Origin: Micromonosporaceae bacterium
GTDB lineage: Bacteria > Actinomycetota > Actinomycetes > Mycobacteriales > Micromonosporaceae
DNA: 64,000 bases
Assembly (NCBI GenBank): GCA_009377645.1
Contig: WHTQ01000002.1
Coordinates: 1-64,000 of the forward strand
Direction of reading: 5' to 3'
Program-made: the position numbers and the translations under genes
The notes under the pieces: model-generated
What the model saw: the letters and a program-made list of their open reading frames with translations, nothing else
What the model was told of the DNA's origin: nothing
Database searches by the model: none
Shown: in pieces, positions 34,015 to 43,869 of the stretch
Position numbering within the stretch: position 1 is the first letter of the stretch
How the letters are laid out: each line of letters opens with the position of its first letter

Positions 34015-35259
34015 TCAGCGCGAGCGCCAGGTTCCCTGTGCCACCTGCGGCACGAACGTGTCCAGCGCCGGGTCCGGGAGCGCGACCGTGGCGCCGAGCT
34101 GCGCCGACCGGTAGGCCGCCATCAGCAGCGTGGTGACCACCAGCCCGTCGTGGCAGGTCTCGGCCGGCTGCTCACCGCGCCGGAACGCCTGGACCATGTG
34201 CCGGTCCTCGTCCACATAGCCGTACGTGTAGGGCTCGTCCCCGATCACCGGCATCAACCCCTGCTCGGCGTTCTGCTTCTCGATCAGGTCCTCGCCCGGC
34301 TCCCCCTGCAGCGCGCGGGACAGGAACACCCGCGCCTCGGTCTGCAGCGAGTCGACCGCCATCGAGTACTCCGGGCCGAGCAGCTCGAAGTGCAGCCGCA
34401 GCCCGGCACCGACGAAGCTCCAGGAGGTGGTGGCCTCGACCAGCACCTGCTCCCGGTCCGGGTTCTCGAACGTGACCACCGCGTGGGCATAGTCCTCGGA
34501 GGGGTGGCGCCGGTAGTCCAGCTCGCCCGGGTAGCGCGCCGCCAGCTCGTCCGCGTACCGTGCCCGGGACCACTTCAGCCCGGCCACCGTGGCCGACACG
34601 CTCTTCGGGGTGAGGGTGGCCTTGTCCACCCCAGGCGGGGTGAGCAGGTGCCGGCCGGCCTCCACCGAGTGGCACATCATGTCCAGCAGCACGCCGCCAC
34701 CCTGCCGCTGGCCGTCCCAGAACCAGCTCCGGTGCGGTCCACTGTGCTCCTCCGCGCACCGGGCCAGGTAGGGCGACCCGGCCAGCGCCGCCCCCCGGGC
34801 CCAGGTGACCTCCTTGGCCCGGTTCAGCGCCGGCGCGAACACCTGGTTCTCCAGGTAGCCGTGGCTGAGCCCGGCCTCCTTGAACGCGGTGAGGATCCGC
34901 TCCGCCTCGGCGACCGTTCGCGCCAGCGGCTTCTCCACCGCCACCCCGCGCAGCTGCGCCCGCCCGGAGGCGACCTCCTCGCAGATCGTCTCGATCTGCT
35001 CCACCCGGACCTGGTTCGGGGTGGTGACCCACACCGCGTCCACCGCCGGGTCGCGGACCAGCTCCCGCAGGTCACTGTGGACCTGCGGGTCGCCGACCTG
35101 CAGCCGCCGGCAGGTCCCGGCGAGCTCCTGCGCGGTCGCCTGGTTGCGCCCGAACACGCCGGTGATGTCCGCGTCCCGGATCGCCGGCCATCCCCGCACA
35201 TGGAAGTCGGCCACGAACCCGCTGCCGACGAAGCCGACTCCAAGCCGTCCGTTCGTCAC
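34015..35259 (-). CDS. Gfo/Idh/MocA family NAD(P)-dependent oxidoreductase
   Basis: GTG 35259 chosen for GAGGAGGAG just upstream. 414 residues. Rossmann start [18 protein letters not shown], then [18 protein letters not shown], the EKP motif ([18 protein letters not shown]), and [20 protein letters not shown] (Asp/His of the active site). The family oxidises sugar or inositol hydroxyls. Probably acts with the isomerase that follows on the sugar brought in by the CUT2 importer. Confidence 0.9.
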   Translation of the reverse strand: MTNGRLGVGFVGSGFVADFHVRGWPAIRDADITGVFGRNQATAQELAGTCRRLQVGDPQVHSDLRELVRDPAVDAVWVTTPNQVRVEQIETICEEVASGRAQLRGVAVEKPLARTVAEAERILTAFKEAGLSHGYLENQVFAPALNRAKEVTWARGAALAGSPYLARCAEEHSGPHRSWFWDGQRQGGGVLLDMMCHSVEAGRHLLTPPGVDKATLTPKSVSATVAGLKWSRARYADELAARYPGELDYRRHPSEDYAHAVVTFENPDREQVLVEATTSWSFVGAGLRLHFELLGPEYSMAVDSLQTEARVFLSRALQGEPGEDLIEKQNAEQGLMPVIGDEPYTYGYVDEDRHMVQAFRRGEQPAETCHDGLVVTTLLMAAYRSAQLGATVALPDPALDTFVPQVAQGTWRSR

Positions 35260-35280
35260 GTCTCCTCCTCGTTGCATCGC

Positions 35281-36288
35281 TTACCCCGTTCTGCGCTGGG
35301 CGGCCGCGTAGGCCCACGCGAGCCCCAGCACGATCACGCCGAAGACGACCTGCTTCATGGCCTGGGTGGCGTTCAGGAAGGTGAGCATGGTGTTGAGCAC
35401 GCCCAGGATCAACGCACCGAAGATGGTTCCGGAGTACGACCCGACGCCGCCGAACAGCGAGGTACCGCCGATCACCGCCGCCGCGACCGACGGCAGCAGG
35501 AACTCCTCGGCCAGCCGCAGGTCGACCGACCCGACCTGGCCGGCGATCAGGACGCCGGCCACCGCCGCCAGCAGGCCGCTGATCGCGTAGACCACCAGCA
35601 GCACCTGCCACTCCCGGACCCCGGCCAGCCGGGCCGCGGTCGGGTTGTCGCCGACCGCGTAGATCATCCGGCCCAGCCCGGAGCGCCGCAGCCCGAGGAT
35701 CACCACCACCGCCACCGCCGCCCAAACCAGCGCGTTGTAGGGGATCAGGTGGCCGGCGAACGAGCCGCCGCCGACCGTACGCAGGAACGGCGGCACCGCG
35801 GTCACGCCCCGGAAGATGGTCGGCGCCCACTGGCTGAGCAGCCCCAGCAGGATCGCCGACATCGCCAGCGTCATGATCAGCGGGTGCACCCGGAACACCC
35901 CCACCCCGACCCCGTTCACCGCCCCGATCAGGGCGCCGACCAGCAGGCCGACCACGATCGAGTACGCGAGCCCGGTGCCGGCCTGGCTGCCCACCACGTA
36001 CCCGGCCAGGGTGGCCACCATCGCGACCGAGATGTCGATCCCGCGGGTGAGCATGAGGACGGTCTGGGCGGCCGCCAGGATGCCGACCGGCGCCGCCAGC
36101 AGCAGCGTGTTCCGTACCCCCCGGACGCTCAGGTAGCCGGGCTCGATCGCGACGGTGACCACCACCAGCAGCGCCAGCACCGCGCCGAGCACGAGCAGCG
36201 GCCGCTCGGACAGGTAGCCGGCCCAGCCAGCCTCGGCCGGGCGCGCGCCGGCCCGGTCGTCCCGCACAGAGGTCTCGGTCTCGGTCAT
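35281..36288 (-). CDS. Ribose-type (CUT2) ABC transporter permease 2
   Basis: 335 residues, ATG overlapping the stop of permease 1. RbsC-like: TRGIDISVAMVATLAGYVVG, IGAVNGVGVGVFRVHPLIMT, GLRRSGLGRMIYAVGDNPTA, ARLAGV. About nine helices. Two different permeases imply a heteromeric channel. Confidence 0.9.
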   Translation of the reverse strand: MTETETSVRDDRAGARPAEAGWAGYLSERPLLVLGAVLALLVVVTVAIEPGYLSVRGVRNTLLLAAPVGILAAAQTVLMLTRGIDISVAMVATLAGYVVGSQAGTGLAYSIVVGLLVGALIGAVNGVGVGVFRVHPLIMTLAMSAILLGLLSQWAPTIFRGVTAVPPFLRTVGGGSFAGHLIPYNALVWAAVAVVVILGLRRSGLGRMIYAVGDNPTAARLAGVREWQVLLVVYAISGLLAAVAGVLIAGQVGSVDLRLAEEFLLPSVAAAVIGGTSLFGGVGSYSGTIFGALILGVLNTMLTFLNATQAMKQVVFGVIVLGLAWAYAAAQRRTG

Positions 36289-37301
36289 TGGGTTCTCCAT
36301 CGACGCAGCTGCAGCAGGCCCGCCACCACCATCACCGCCACGATCACCCCGCCGCGGACCACCTGCGCGGTGTTCGGGTCGATCCCCATCGCGGTCAGGA
36401 TCGGGCTCAGGGTGAAGAAGATGATCCCGGCACCGGCGGCACCGACCACCGACCCGACGCCCCCGCCGAGCAGGATCCCACCGAGCACCACCGCGGCCAG
36501 GCTGTTCAGCGTGCCGTTCACGGCGTTGTCGAACCGCGGGTCGCCGGAGTTGGCGATCGCGGTCAGGGCGACCCCGGCCAGCCCGGCGAACCCACCCCCG
36601 GTCGCGTACGCGGTGACTTTCGCCCGCACCACCCGCACGCCGGACAGGTAGGCGGCGTGGTCGTCGCTGCCGATCGCGTAGATCGACAGGCCGGTCCGGG
36701 TGCGGGTCAGCCACGCCGCGAACAGCAGGGTCGGGACCGCGATCGCGATCAACGACGGCCCGAAGTTGGTGCCGATCCCGGTGGTGGAGCCGGTGAACGC
36801 GTACCGGAGCTGCCCGCTGGTGCCACCGCCGGGCGACGGGAGGACCATCAGCGCCACCCCCGTGAAGATGAACAGCGTCGCGAGCGTCACCACGATGTCC
36901 GGGATCCGCGAGACCGCGATCACCCACCCGACGAAGCCGTTGAGCAGCGCCGCGCCGGCCACCACCGCCAGCGCGATCAGCACCGTCACCTCCGGCGGCT
37001 GCCCCTCCATCAGCGCCGCCGCGGTGGAGTTGGACAGCACCATCAGGCCACCGGCGCCGAGGTCCACTCCCCCGGAGATCACCACCACGCCCTGGGCGAG
37101 CGCCAGGTAGACCGAGGGCAGGCTGTTCTTGGCGATCGAGGTGATCTCGAACTCGCCGAACTCCGGGATCAGCGTCGTGTACCAGCCGATCAGGGCCAGC
37201 AGCAGCAGCCACACGCCGGCGGTCCAGCCCCGCCGCCGTACCCACCGGCGCACCGACGCCGCCCGGCCCCGGCGGACCGGCGCGCTGGTCTCGCTGCTCA
37301 C
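36285..37301 (-). CDS. Ribose-type (CUT2) ABC transporter permease 1
   Basis: 338 residues, GTG overlapping the ATPase stop (GTGA). RbsC-like: VVISGGVDLGAGGLMVLSNS, LLNGFVGWVIAVSRIPDIVV, TRTRTGLSIYAIGSDDHAAY, LSGVRV. Coupled to the next permease by ATGA. Confidence 0.9.
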   Translation of the reverse strand: MSSETSAPVRRGRAASVRRWVRRRGWTAGVWLLLLALIGWYTTLIPEFGEFEITSIAKNSLPSVYLALAQGVVVISGGVDLGAGGLMVLSNSTAAALMEGQPPEVTVLIALAVVAGAALLNGFVGWVIAVSRIPDIVVTLATLFIFTGVALMVLPSPGGGTSGQLRYAFTGSTTGIGTNFGPSLIAIAVPTLLFAAWLTRTRTGLSIYAIGSDDHAAYLSGVRVVRAKVTAYATGGGFAGLAGVALTAIANSGDPRFDNAVNGTLNSLAAVVLGGILLGGGVGSVVGAAGAGIIFFTLSPILTAMGIDPNTAQVVRGGVIVAVMVVAGLLQLRRWRTQ

Positions 37302-38842
37302 GCCACCTCCTGCAGACCGTGGGCGGCGCTGAGCAACGTCGCCTCGTCCGCCGCGGCGGCCGGCAGCTCCTGCACCACCACCCCGCCGTACATGACCAGC
37401 ACCCGGTCACAGACCAGCGGCACCTCGGTGAGCTCGCTGGTGTAGTAGAGGATCGCCGCCCCGTCGCCGGCCAGCTCCCGCAGCAGCTGGTACAGCTGCT
37501 CCTTGGTGTGGATGTCGATGCCCCGGGTCGGGTCGAAGCACAGCAGGGTGCGGAACCCGGCGGTCAGCCACCGCCCGACCGCCACCTTCTGCTGGTTGCC
37601 GCCGGACAGCCGGCGCACCTGCCGCTGCGCCCGGGTGTCGATCGCCAGCCGCGCCACCGTCCGGCCGACCAGCGCCTGCTCGTCGGCGGCCAGCGAGAAC
37701 CAGCGCGAGAACCGGTTGTAGAGCGCCGAGGCCAGGTTGTCGTGCAGCGACTGCCGGGGCAGCAGCGCGTGCAGGCGGTCGGCGGGCACCAGCACGACTC
37801 CCTTGCGGACCAGGTCGTACGGGGAGCGAGGCCGCACCGGCTCGCCGCCCACCACCAGCTCGCCGCCGTCGAACGGGCGGTTCCCGGAGAGCACGTCGAA
37901 CAGCCGGTCCTGCCCCTGCCCTTCCAGCGCCACCACGCCCACGATCTCGCCGGCGTGCACCCGCAGCGACACCCCGCGCAGGTGCTCGCGGGAGGTCAGC
38001 GAACGCGCCTCCAGCGCGGCCACCGCGCCCTCCGGACGCTCGCTCGGCCGGTCCGGCACCGCCGGGACCTCGGCCGCACCGGCGGCCGACTGCGCGACCA
38101 CCTCGCCCAGCATCGGCTCCACCAGCCGTCGCTCCCCGCCCTCCCCGGGGACCACAGTGGCCACCGTCCGTCCATCCCGGAGCACCGTCGCCTCGTCGCA
38201 CACCCGCAGCACCTCCCGCAGCCGGTGGGTGATGAACAGCACCGACCGGTCCCGGCCCCGCCAGTGCGTCATCACCGAGAACACCAGGTCCACCTGGTCG
38301 CCGGGCAGGGCGGCGGTGATCTCGTCGAGCACCAGCAGCTGCGGGTCGTGCGCCAGCGCCCGGGCGAGGTCGAGCAGGCGCAGCGCCGGCAGCGGGAGGT
38401 CCCGGGCGTACGCGTCGAGGTCCAGGCCGCCCAGCCGGAGCCGGTCCGCCCAGCCAGCGAACCGGCCCCGGTCGATGCCCGCCAGCCGCAGGTTCCGGTC
38501 GACGGTCAGGTCGGGGGCGAACGTCGGGTCTTGGAACACGGTCGCCACGCCCGCCGCGAACGCGTCGGCCGGTCGCTTCGGGCGCACCGGCACGCCGCGC
38601 AGCTCGACCGTCCCGCCGTCGGCGGGGAGCACCCCGGCCAGGATCTTGACCAGGGTGCTCTTGCCCGCTCCGTTCGCGCCCAGCAGGGCGTGGATCTGTC
38701 CCGGCCGGATCGTCAGGTCCGCTCCGGCCAGCGCCGGGACACTGCCGTACCGCTTAGTGACCTCCCGCGCCGACAGCAGCGCTGTGCGGCCCACCGCGTC
38801 GCTGGCTTCGGTCATCTCGTCCCGGTCCGCCGCACTACTCAC
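37298..38842 (-). CDS. CUT2 sugar ABC transporter ATPase (two fused nucleotide-binding domains)
   Basis: GTG 38842 (AAGGGG four bases upstream, overlapping the lipoprotein stop) or ATG 38815. About 510 residues, RbsA-like. Domain 1 has Walker A GANGAGKST, but its signature is degenerate (LPLPALRLLDLARAL) and its Walker B/D-loop reads LVLDEITAALP instead of DEPTAAL. Domain 2 lacks a Walker A lysine (VALEGQGQDRLFDVLSG) but keeps LSGGNQQKVAVGRWL and FDPTRGIDIHTKE, as usual in this family. It powers the two downstream permeases. Confidence 0.9.
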   Translation of the reverse strand: MSSAADRDEMTEASDAVGRTALLSAREVTKRYGSVPALAGADLTIRPGQIHALLGANGAGKSTLVKILAGVLPADGGTVELRGVPVRPKRPADAFAAGVATVFQDPTFAPDLTVDRNLRLAGIDRGRFAGWADRLRLGGLDLDAYARDLPLPALRLLDLARALAHDPQLLVLDEITAALPGDQVDLVFSVMTHWRGRDRSVLFITHRLREVLRVCDEATVLRDGRTVATVVPGEGGERRLVEPMLGEVVAQSAAGAAEVPAVPDRPSERPEGAVAALEARSLTSREHLRGVSLRVHAGEIVGVVALEGQGQDRLFDVLSGNRPFDGGELVVGGEPVRPRSPYDLVRKGVVLVPADRLHALLPRQSLHDNLASALYNRFSRWFSLAADEQALVGRTVARLAIDTRAQRQVRRLSGGNQQKVAVGRWLTAGFRTLLCFDPTRGIDIHTKEQLYQLLRELAGDGAAILYYTSELTEVPLVCDRVLVMYGGVVVQELPAAAADEATLLSAAHGLQEVA

Positions 38843-39893
38843 CCGGCCCCTTGCAGTCCAGGACGTCCTGCTGGGTGTAGGTCGTCCACGGCGCGATCTC
38901 GATCGTGGCGGACTCTCCCTGGGCCAGCTCGGGCAGGTAGAGGTTCTCGAGCGCGGGCAGGTCGTCGACGTTGTTGAAGACCTCCGGCGTGAGCAGCGTG
39001 TCCTGCGGGTGCTCGGCGGCACCGGTCAGCAGGTCGGTCGCGATCGCGGTCGCCACCCCGCCGACCGGCGGCGGGTTGGTGACGATCGCGCCCACCAGGC
39101 CCTCGCCCTCCAGCTCGATCAGCTGCTGGATGAACCCGTTGTTGTCGGCCCCGACGATCGGCACGTACGGGTGGCCAGCGGCCTCGAACTGCTCCACCAC
39201 CGTGTAGTCGATGCCGGAGGTCCAGATCCCGTCCACCTGGGTGGTGGAGAGGATGTCCAGCGCCTGCTGCGCACCGGTCGACGGGTCCCAGCCGGTGAAC
39301 ACCTCGTTGGCGATGGTGATGTCCGGGTAGTCCGCCAGCGCCTGTTGGAAGCCCTCGTCGCGGTCGGCGTCGGCCGGGTGACCGTCGAAGCCGCGCATGT
39401 AGAGCACGTCACCGGAGCCGCCGAGCTGCTCGAACAGCCACCGGGCGCCCAGCTCCGCGTACGCCACCTGGTCGTTGGTCACGTTGTAGGCGGCCTCGGC
39501 GGTCACCGCCTGGTCCACCGAGATGACCAGGATCCCCTGCTCGTCCGCGGCCGCGATCACGTCGTCGAGCGCGGTCCGGTCGGCCGGGTTGACGATGATC
39601 GCGTCGACCCCCTGCGAGATCAGGCCCTCCAGGTCGGAGATCTGGCCGCTCGCGTCGGTGTCCCGGTTGGCGAGCACCACGTCGTCCACCACCCCGCTGA
39701 CCCGGGCCTGCGCGTTGATCGCGCACACCATCTGCTCCCGCCACTGGTTGCCGACCAGCGTGTTGCTGACCGCGATGGTGAAGGTCTCGGCACCGTCCCC
39801 GTCGCCCGAGTCGTCCCCTCCGCCGCAGCCGGCGAGCACGAGCGCGAGCACCATGGCTCCCGTACCAACCTGGAATGATCGTCTTATCACCAT
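38835..39893 (-). CDS. Sugar-binding lipoprotein of the CUT2 importer
   Basis: 352 residues with lipobox LALVLAGCGGG, then an RbsB-like fold: FTIAVSNTLVGNQWREQM, LISQGVDAIIVNPADRTALD, VISVDQAV, VDGIWTSGIDYTVVEQFEAA. GAGGAG lies eight bases before the ATG. Follows the ROK regulator gene by 43 bases. Ligand unknown. Confidence 0.9.
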   Translation of the reverse strand: MVIRRSFQVGTGAMVLALVLAGCGGGDDSGDGDGAETFTIAVSNTLVGNQWREQMVCAINAQARVSGVVDDVVLANRDTDASGQISDLEGLISQGVDAIIVNPADRTALDDVIAAADEQGILVISVDQAVTAEAAYNVTNDQVAYAELGARWLFEQLGGSGDVLYMRGFDGHPADADRDEGFQQALADYPDITIANEVFTGWDPSTGAQQALDILSTTQVDGIWTSGIDYTVVEQFEAAGHPYVPIVGADNNGFIQQLIELEGEGLVGAIVTNPPPVGGVATAIATDLLTGAAEHPQDTLLTPEVFNNVDDLPALENLYLPELAQGESATIEIAPWTTYTQQDVLDCKGPGE

Positions 39894-39936
39894 ATCGTCG
39901 CTCCTCTATCCGGGATGTCTGCTCGTGTGTCTGGTG

Positions 39937-41142
39937 TCATGCCATCTGCTCGAAGGCGAGGTCGCTGGCGAGCACGGCGGCGCCGGTCACCCCGGCCCGC
40001 GGCCCGAGCTCGGTGAGCACGACCGGCAGGTTGCTGGTGGCCAGCGGTAGCGAGCGGCGGTAGACCACGCTGCGGATCTCCGCCAGCAGCAGGTGGCCGA
40101 GCTGGGCCAGCCCGCCACCGATCACGATCATGGACGGGTTGGCGAAGCTCACCAGGCCGGCCAGCACCCCGCCGACCGCCTGCCCGCCGGCTCGGATCAG
40201 CTGGATGCAGGTGGCATCCCCCTCGGCCGCACCCTCGCCGACGTCCCGGGCCGACAGTGACCCGTGCTCGCCGAGCCGGTCGGCCAGGGCCGCCGAGGCC
40301 CCAGACCGCGCCACCGCCGCCGCGTCCCGGGCCAGCGCCGCCCCACCGAACACCGCCTCCAGGCACCCGACGTTGCCGCACGCGCACACCGGCCCGTGCG
40401 CGTCCACCTGGATGTGGCCGATGTCCCCGGCGCAGCCGTCGGTCCCCCGGTAGACCTCACTGGACAGGTAGATCCCGCAGCCGATGCCGGTGCCGATCTT
40501 CACGAACATGAAGTCGTCTACGGACGGCACCACTCCGGCGTGCCGCTCGCCGATCGCCATGATGTTGACGTCGTTGTCGACCACCGCCGGGCAGCCGTGC
40601 TCGCGGGCGAGCAGGTCCCGCACCGGGAACCGGTCCCAGCCGGGCATGATCGGCGGTGAGACGGGAACCCCGTCCCGGAAGCTGACCGGGCCGGGAACCC
40701 CGATCCCGATCGCGTCCAGCCGCTCGTACGCCCCGTCGATCTTTGCTTTTGCCAGCAGCTCGTCGACCCGGTGCAGGATCGCCTTGGGTCCGGAGCGGAT
40801 GTCCGCCGGCTCGGAGTAGGCCGCGACCGGCTCCAGCCGGCCGTCGGTGACCTCCACGTCGATCGAGGTGGCGCCCAGGTCGACCGCCGCGAACCGCAGG
40901 TGCCGGCTCAGCTCCACCAGGGTCGACCGGCGCCCGCCCCGGGAGGCGGCCGGCCCGGCCTCGGCCACGTAACCGGCGGCGACCAGCCGCTCCAGCTCGG
41001 CGACCAGCCGCGGCCGGGGAACGTCCAGCGCGTCGGACAGCTGCGCCCGGGAGACCGGGCCCTGGTCGCGCAGCAGCCGCAGCAACCGGAGGTGGAGGGG
41101 TCCTGGCGGGCGCATCGTCAGCTCGGCTCCGTGGTGGGTCAT
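39937..41142 (-). CDS. ROK-family transcriptional regulator/sugar kinase-like repressor
   Basis: 401 residues (an internal ATG at 41115 is a possible start). N-terminal winged helix (LLRLLRDQGPVSRAQLSDAL, LERLVAAGYV), then the ROK actin-like fold: FAAVDLGATSIDVEVTDG, VVDNDVNIMAIGERHAG, GTGIGCGIYL, and the zinc motif GPVCACGNVGCLEAVFGG. XylR/NagC-type ROK repressors sense a sugar. First gene of the CUT2 operon, so presumably its regulator. Confidence 0.88.
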   Translation of the reverse strand: MTHHGAELTMRPPGPLHLRLLRLLRDQGPVSRAQLSDALDVPRPRLVAELERLVAAGYVAEAGPAASRGGRRSTLVELSRHLRFAAVDLGATSIDVEVTDGRLEPVAAYSEPADIRSGPKAILHRVDELLAKAKIDGAYERLDAIGIGVPGPVSFRDGVPVSPPIMPGWDRFPVRDLLAREHGCPAVVDNDVNIMAIGERHAGVVPSVDDFMFVKIGTGIGCGIYLSSEVYRGTDGCAGDIGHIQVDAHGPVCACGNVGCLEAVFGGAALARDAAAVARSGASAALADRLGEHGSLSARDVGEGAAEGDATCIQLIRAGGQAVGGVLAGLVSFANPSMIVIGGGLAQLGHLLLAEIRSVVYRRSLPLATSNLPVVLTELGPRAGVTGAAVLASDLAFEQMA

Positions 41143-41220
41143 CGCGGATGGGCACCTGGGTCTCAGCCTACGACCTTCGGTTGTGCCTGTCCACGACTTG
41201 CAGGTCGAACCACCGAAACT

Positions 41221-41234
41221 TTCGTCCGAACGAA
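41221..41234. promoter_or_regulatory. Inverted repeat upstream of the ROK operon (possible operator)
   Basis: TTCGT-CCGA-ACGAA, a perfect 5+5 inverted repeat, lies 79 bases before the ROK start and 35 bases past the end of the dehydrogenase gene. Nearby ggttg and caacc-like pieces flank it. A ROK operator is plausible; a weak terminator is the alternative. Confidence 0.35.
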
Positions 41235-41268
41235 CAGAAGTCCCGAGGGCGCCTTTCCCGCGGTGTGA

Positions 41269-43830
41269 TCACCCCGGCGGCCGGGGCGGACCCGCCACCC
41301 CCTTACCGACCGCCTCCAGGAAGTTCAGGTCGAACAGGTCGGTGGCCGGTCCGCCGGCCGGGGCGGTGAACACCAGGTGCAGCGCGAACGTCTCACCCGG
41401 GTCGGCGACGGGGGCGGTGACGGTCACCCATTCGCCACCCGTGTCGCCGACCGGAGCCGAGCCGAGCAGCGCGCCGTCCGGAGCGTCCCGCCGCAGCTCC
41501 ACCACCCCACCGGGGCCACTGGAGCGGACCCGGAACCGGACCTGCCCGGTGTTGAGCAGGTTCACCGGGTGGTACGCCGCCCAGTCGCCGTGGTCCAGGC
41601 CGGTCAGCCGCTGCCCGCCGCCCTCGACCGGGTCCTGGGCCGGTCCGATCAGCACCCCGTCCGCGTCGGCGAAGAACTCCGCCTGCTTGCGCTTGGGCTG
41701 CAAGGTCAGCTGGTCGAAACCGGACAGCGACGGCAGCGCGCCGGCTCCCTGGTCGGTGAAGCGGGCGCTGATCACCCAGGACAGGTCCAGATCGGAGTCG
41801 TGCCCGGCGTCCGGGATCTCGAACCGGCCGTCACAGCCGGTTTGCTGGCCGATCGGGTGCGCGTGCTCGTCGTGGCCCTGCGCCGAGTTCAGCGTGACCA
41901 GCTCGCACCTGATCCGGCCCGGTGCCCGGCCCTCCTCCGGGTCGGTGACCCGGACCCGGAACCGGACCCGGTCGCCGAAGTCGAAGAACCCGCCGTCGAC
42001 CGGCCGCTGCAGGTCGACGATCGGAGCGGTGTTGCCGACCACCACCGTGACCGCGGACCGGCCGACCCGCTCCCGCGCGTCGGTGACGGTCAGGGTCGCC
42101 GAGAACACCCCGGGGTCCTGGTAGACGTGGGTGGGGTGCGGCTCGGTCGAGGTGGTGCCGTCGCCGAAGCTCCACTGGCGCGAGACGATCTCACCGCCCG
42201 GGTCCGGGTGGTGGGTGCCTTCGCTTTCGAACGCCACCGCCAGCGGCGGCTGCCCGGACTGTGGCTGCGCCGCCGTCCGAGCCACCGGCGAGCGCCCGTC
42301 GGCCACGAAGTCCACCCGGGACAGCTTCGCCTCCGGGTGCTCGACGAAGAACCCGCCCCCGTACTCCAGAACGTAGAGCGACCCGTCCGGGCCGAACTCC
42401 ATGTCCATCGGGTGGTGCCAGTCGGCGTCCGGCAGCATGTCCAGGATCTCCGACACCTGGCCGTCGTCGCCGAGGTGGAACAGCTTCAGAAAGTCGCGCG
42501 CCCACTCGTACAGCACCGGGATGCCGGAAAGCTCCGGTGGGAAGGCGGTCGGGAACCGCTCCGCTACCGCCGGGTCGAACTTGTACGCGGGACCGCCCAT
42601 CGGCCCGCCCCCGGTGGGCTCCCCCGGGAACGGCCCCAGCTCCGGGAACAACGGGTTGACGAAGCCATTGTGCCACCAGACGTTCGCCGGCACCACCGGC
42701 GGCAGCTCCCGCAGGCCGGTGTTGCGGGGCGAGTCGTTGACCGGTGCCGAGCAGTCGAACGGCTCGCCCGACTCCTCGGTGTCGAAGTCGAAGTCGACGT
42801 ACGGGTCGCCCGGGCCGACGCAGTACGGCCAGCCGTAGTTGCCCGGCTCGGTGATGTGGTTCCACTCGACCGTCGCCCGCGGCCCGCGCGCCGGGTCCGG
42901 CTGGTTTGCGTCCGGCCCGTAGTCGCCGAGGTAGACCGCGTCGGTGACCGGGTCGACCGAGAACCGGAACGGGTTCCGGAAGCCCATCGCGTAGATCTCC
43001 GGACGGGCCAGCTCCGGGTCATGCTCGCCGGCCGGGAACAGGTTGCCGTCCGGGATCTCGTACGAGCCGTCGTCGGTGACCCGGATCCGCAGCAGCTTGC
43101 CGCGCAGGTCGGCGGTGTTCGCCGCGGTCCGCTGCGCGTCGAAGCCGGGGTTGCGGAACGGCCGCTCGTCGATCGGGGCGAACCCGTTGGACTGGAACGG
43201 GTTCGTGTCGTCACCGGTGGACAGGAAGAGGTTGCCCTGCGAGTCGAAGTCGATGTCACCACCGTTGTGGCAGCACAGCCCCCGCTCGATCGGCAGCTCC
43301 AGGATCACCTGCTCCGAGTCGAGGTCGATGTGCGGGAAGGTCGGATCGTCGACGAACCGGAACCGGGAGAGCTGGTTGTGGCCGAGGTACTCGTCGAACA
43401 CGCTGGTGTCGCCGCCCGGCTCCACCTGCTCCGGCGCGGCGTCGGTCGGGAAGCCCTCGATCACCGGGGAGTAGTAGATGTAGACCCAGTGGTTCTCGGC
43501 GAAGTCCGGGTCCAGCGCGATCCCCTGCATCCCGTCCTCGGAGAACTCGTAGACGGGCAGTGACGTGATGATCCGGGTGCTGGCGGTCTGCGGGTCGAAC
43601 AGGCGGATCTGACCCTGCCGGTTGGTGTGCAGCACCCGCCGGTCCGGCAGGACCGCCATCGACATCGGTTCGCCCACCTCGCTGGTGAGCGTGACTTTCT
43701 CGAAGTTCTGCCAGTCCGGCGGCGGAGGGTGGCCCTCGTGCGCGGCGGCTGGACCGGTGGTGAGCAGCGCCGGCAGCGGCAGCAGGGCCACCGCCCCGAA
43801 CGCGGCCAGCCGGGTTCGGATCGATGACAT
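41269..43830 (-). CDS. Secreted PQQ-type sugar dehydrogenase with PKD and CBM-like domains
   Basis: 853 residues. Signal peptide ending TGPAAAHEG. The six-bladed soluble glucose/sorbosone dehydrogenase propeller covers about residues 45-520: GMQGIALDPDFAENHWVYIY, LCCHNGGDIDFDSQGNLFLS, TGDDTNPF, YAMGFRNPFRFSVDP, GNYGWPYC, HPMDMEFGPDGSLYVLEYGG. Then a PKD domain (SRQWSFGDGTTSTEPHPTHV) and a C-terminal CBM6-like module (GLDHGDWAAYHPVNLLNTGQ, VRFRV, LHLVFT). Such proteins oxidise sugars or bind glycans outside the cell. Its own promoter is unclear; the Tat-type isomerase gene upstream may be cotranscribed. Confidence 0.85.
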   Translation of the reverse strand: MSSIRTRLAAFGAVALLPLPALLTTGPAAAHEGHPPPPDWQNFEKVTLTSEVGEPMSMAVLPDRRVLHTNRQGQIRLFDPQTASTRIITSLPVYEFSEDGMQGIALDPDFAENHWVYIYYSPVIEGFPTDAAPEQVEPGGDTSVFDEYLGHNQLSRFRFVDDPTFPHIDLDSEQVILELPIERGLCCHNGGDIDFDSQGNLFLSTGDDTNPFQSNGFAPIDERPFRNPGFDAQRTAANTADLRGKLLRIRVTDDGSYEIPDGNLFPAGEHDPELARPEIYAMGFRNPFRFSVDPVTDAVYLGDYGPDANQPDPARGPRATVEWNHITEPGNYGWPYCVGPGDPYVDFDFDTEESGEPFDCSAPVNDSPRNTGLRELPPVVPANVWWHNGFVNPLFPELGPFPGEPTGGGPMGGPAYKFDPAVAERFPTAFPPELSGIPVLYEWARDFLKLFHLGDDGQVSEILDMLPDADWHHPMDMEFGPDGSLYVLEYGGGFFVEHPEAKLSRVDFVADGRSPVARTAAQPQSGQPPLAVAFESEGTHHPDPGGEIVSRQWSFGDGTTSTEPHPTHVYQDPGVFSATLTVTDARERVGRSAVTVVVGNTAPIVDLQRPVDGGFFDFGDRVRFRVRVTDPEEGRAPGRIRCELVTLNSAQGHDEHAHPIGQQTGCDGRFEIPDAGHDSDLDLSWVISARFTDQGAGALPSLSGFDQLTLQPKRKQAEFFADADGVLIGPAQDPVEGGGQRLTGLDHGDWAAYHPVNLLNTGQVRFRVRSSGPGGVVELRRDAPDGALLGSAPVGDTGGEWVTVTAPVADPGETFALHLVFTAPAGGPATDLFDLNFLEAVGKGVAGPPRPPG

Positions 43831-43869
43831 GAGTCGGGTCTCCTCGGGAGCGGGTGGTTGGGGGGAGCG

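Noticed and set aside
33958-36651. 897-codon plus-strand frame opposite the Gfo/Idh and permease genes
   Set aside because: Low-complexity Arg/His/Gln product typical of high-GC antisense frames; all family signatures are on the other strand.
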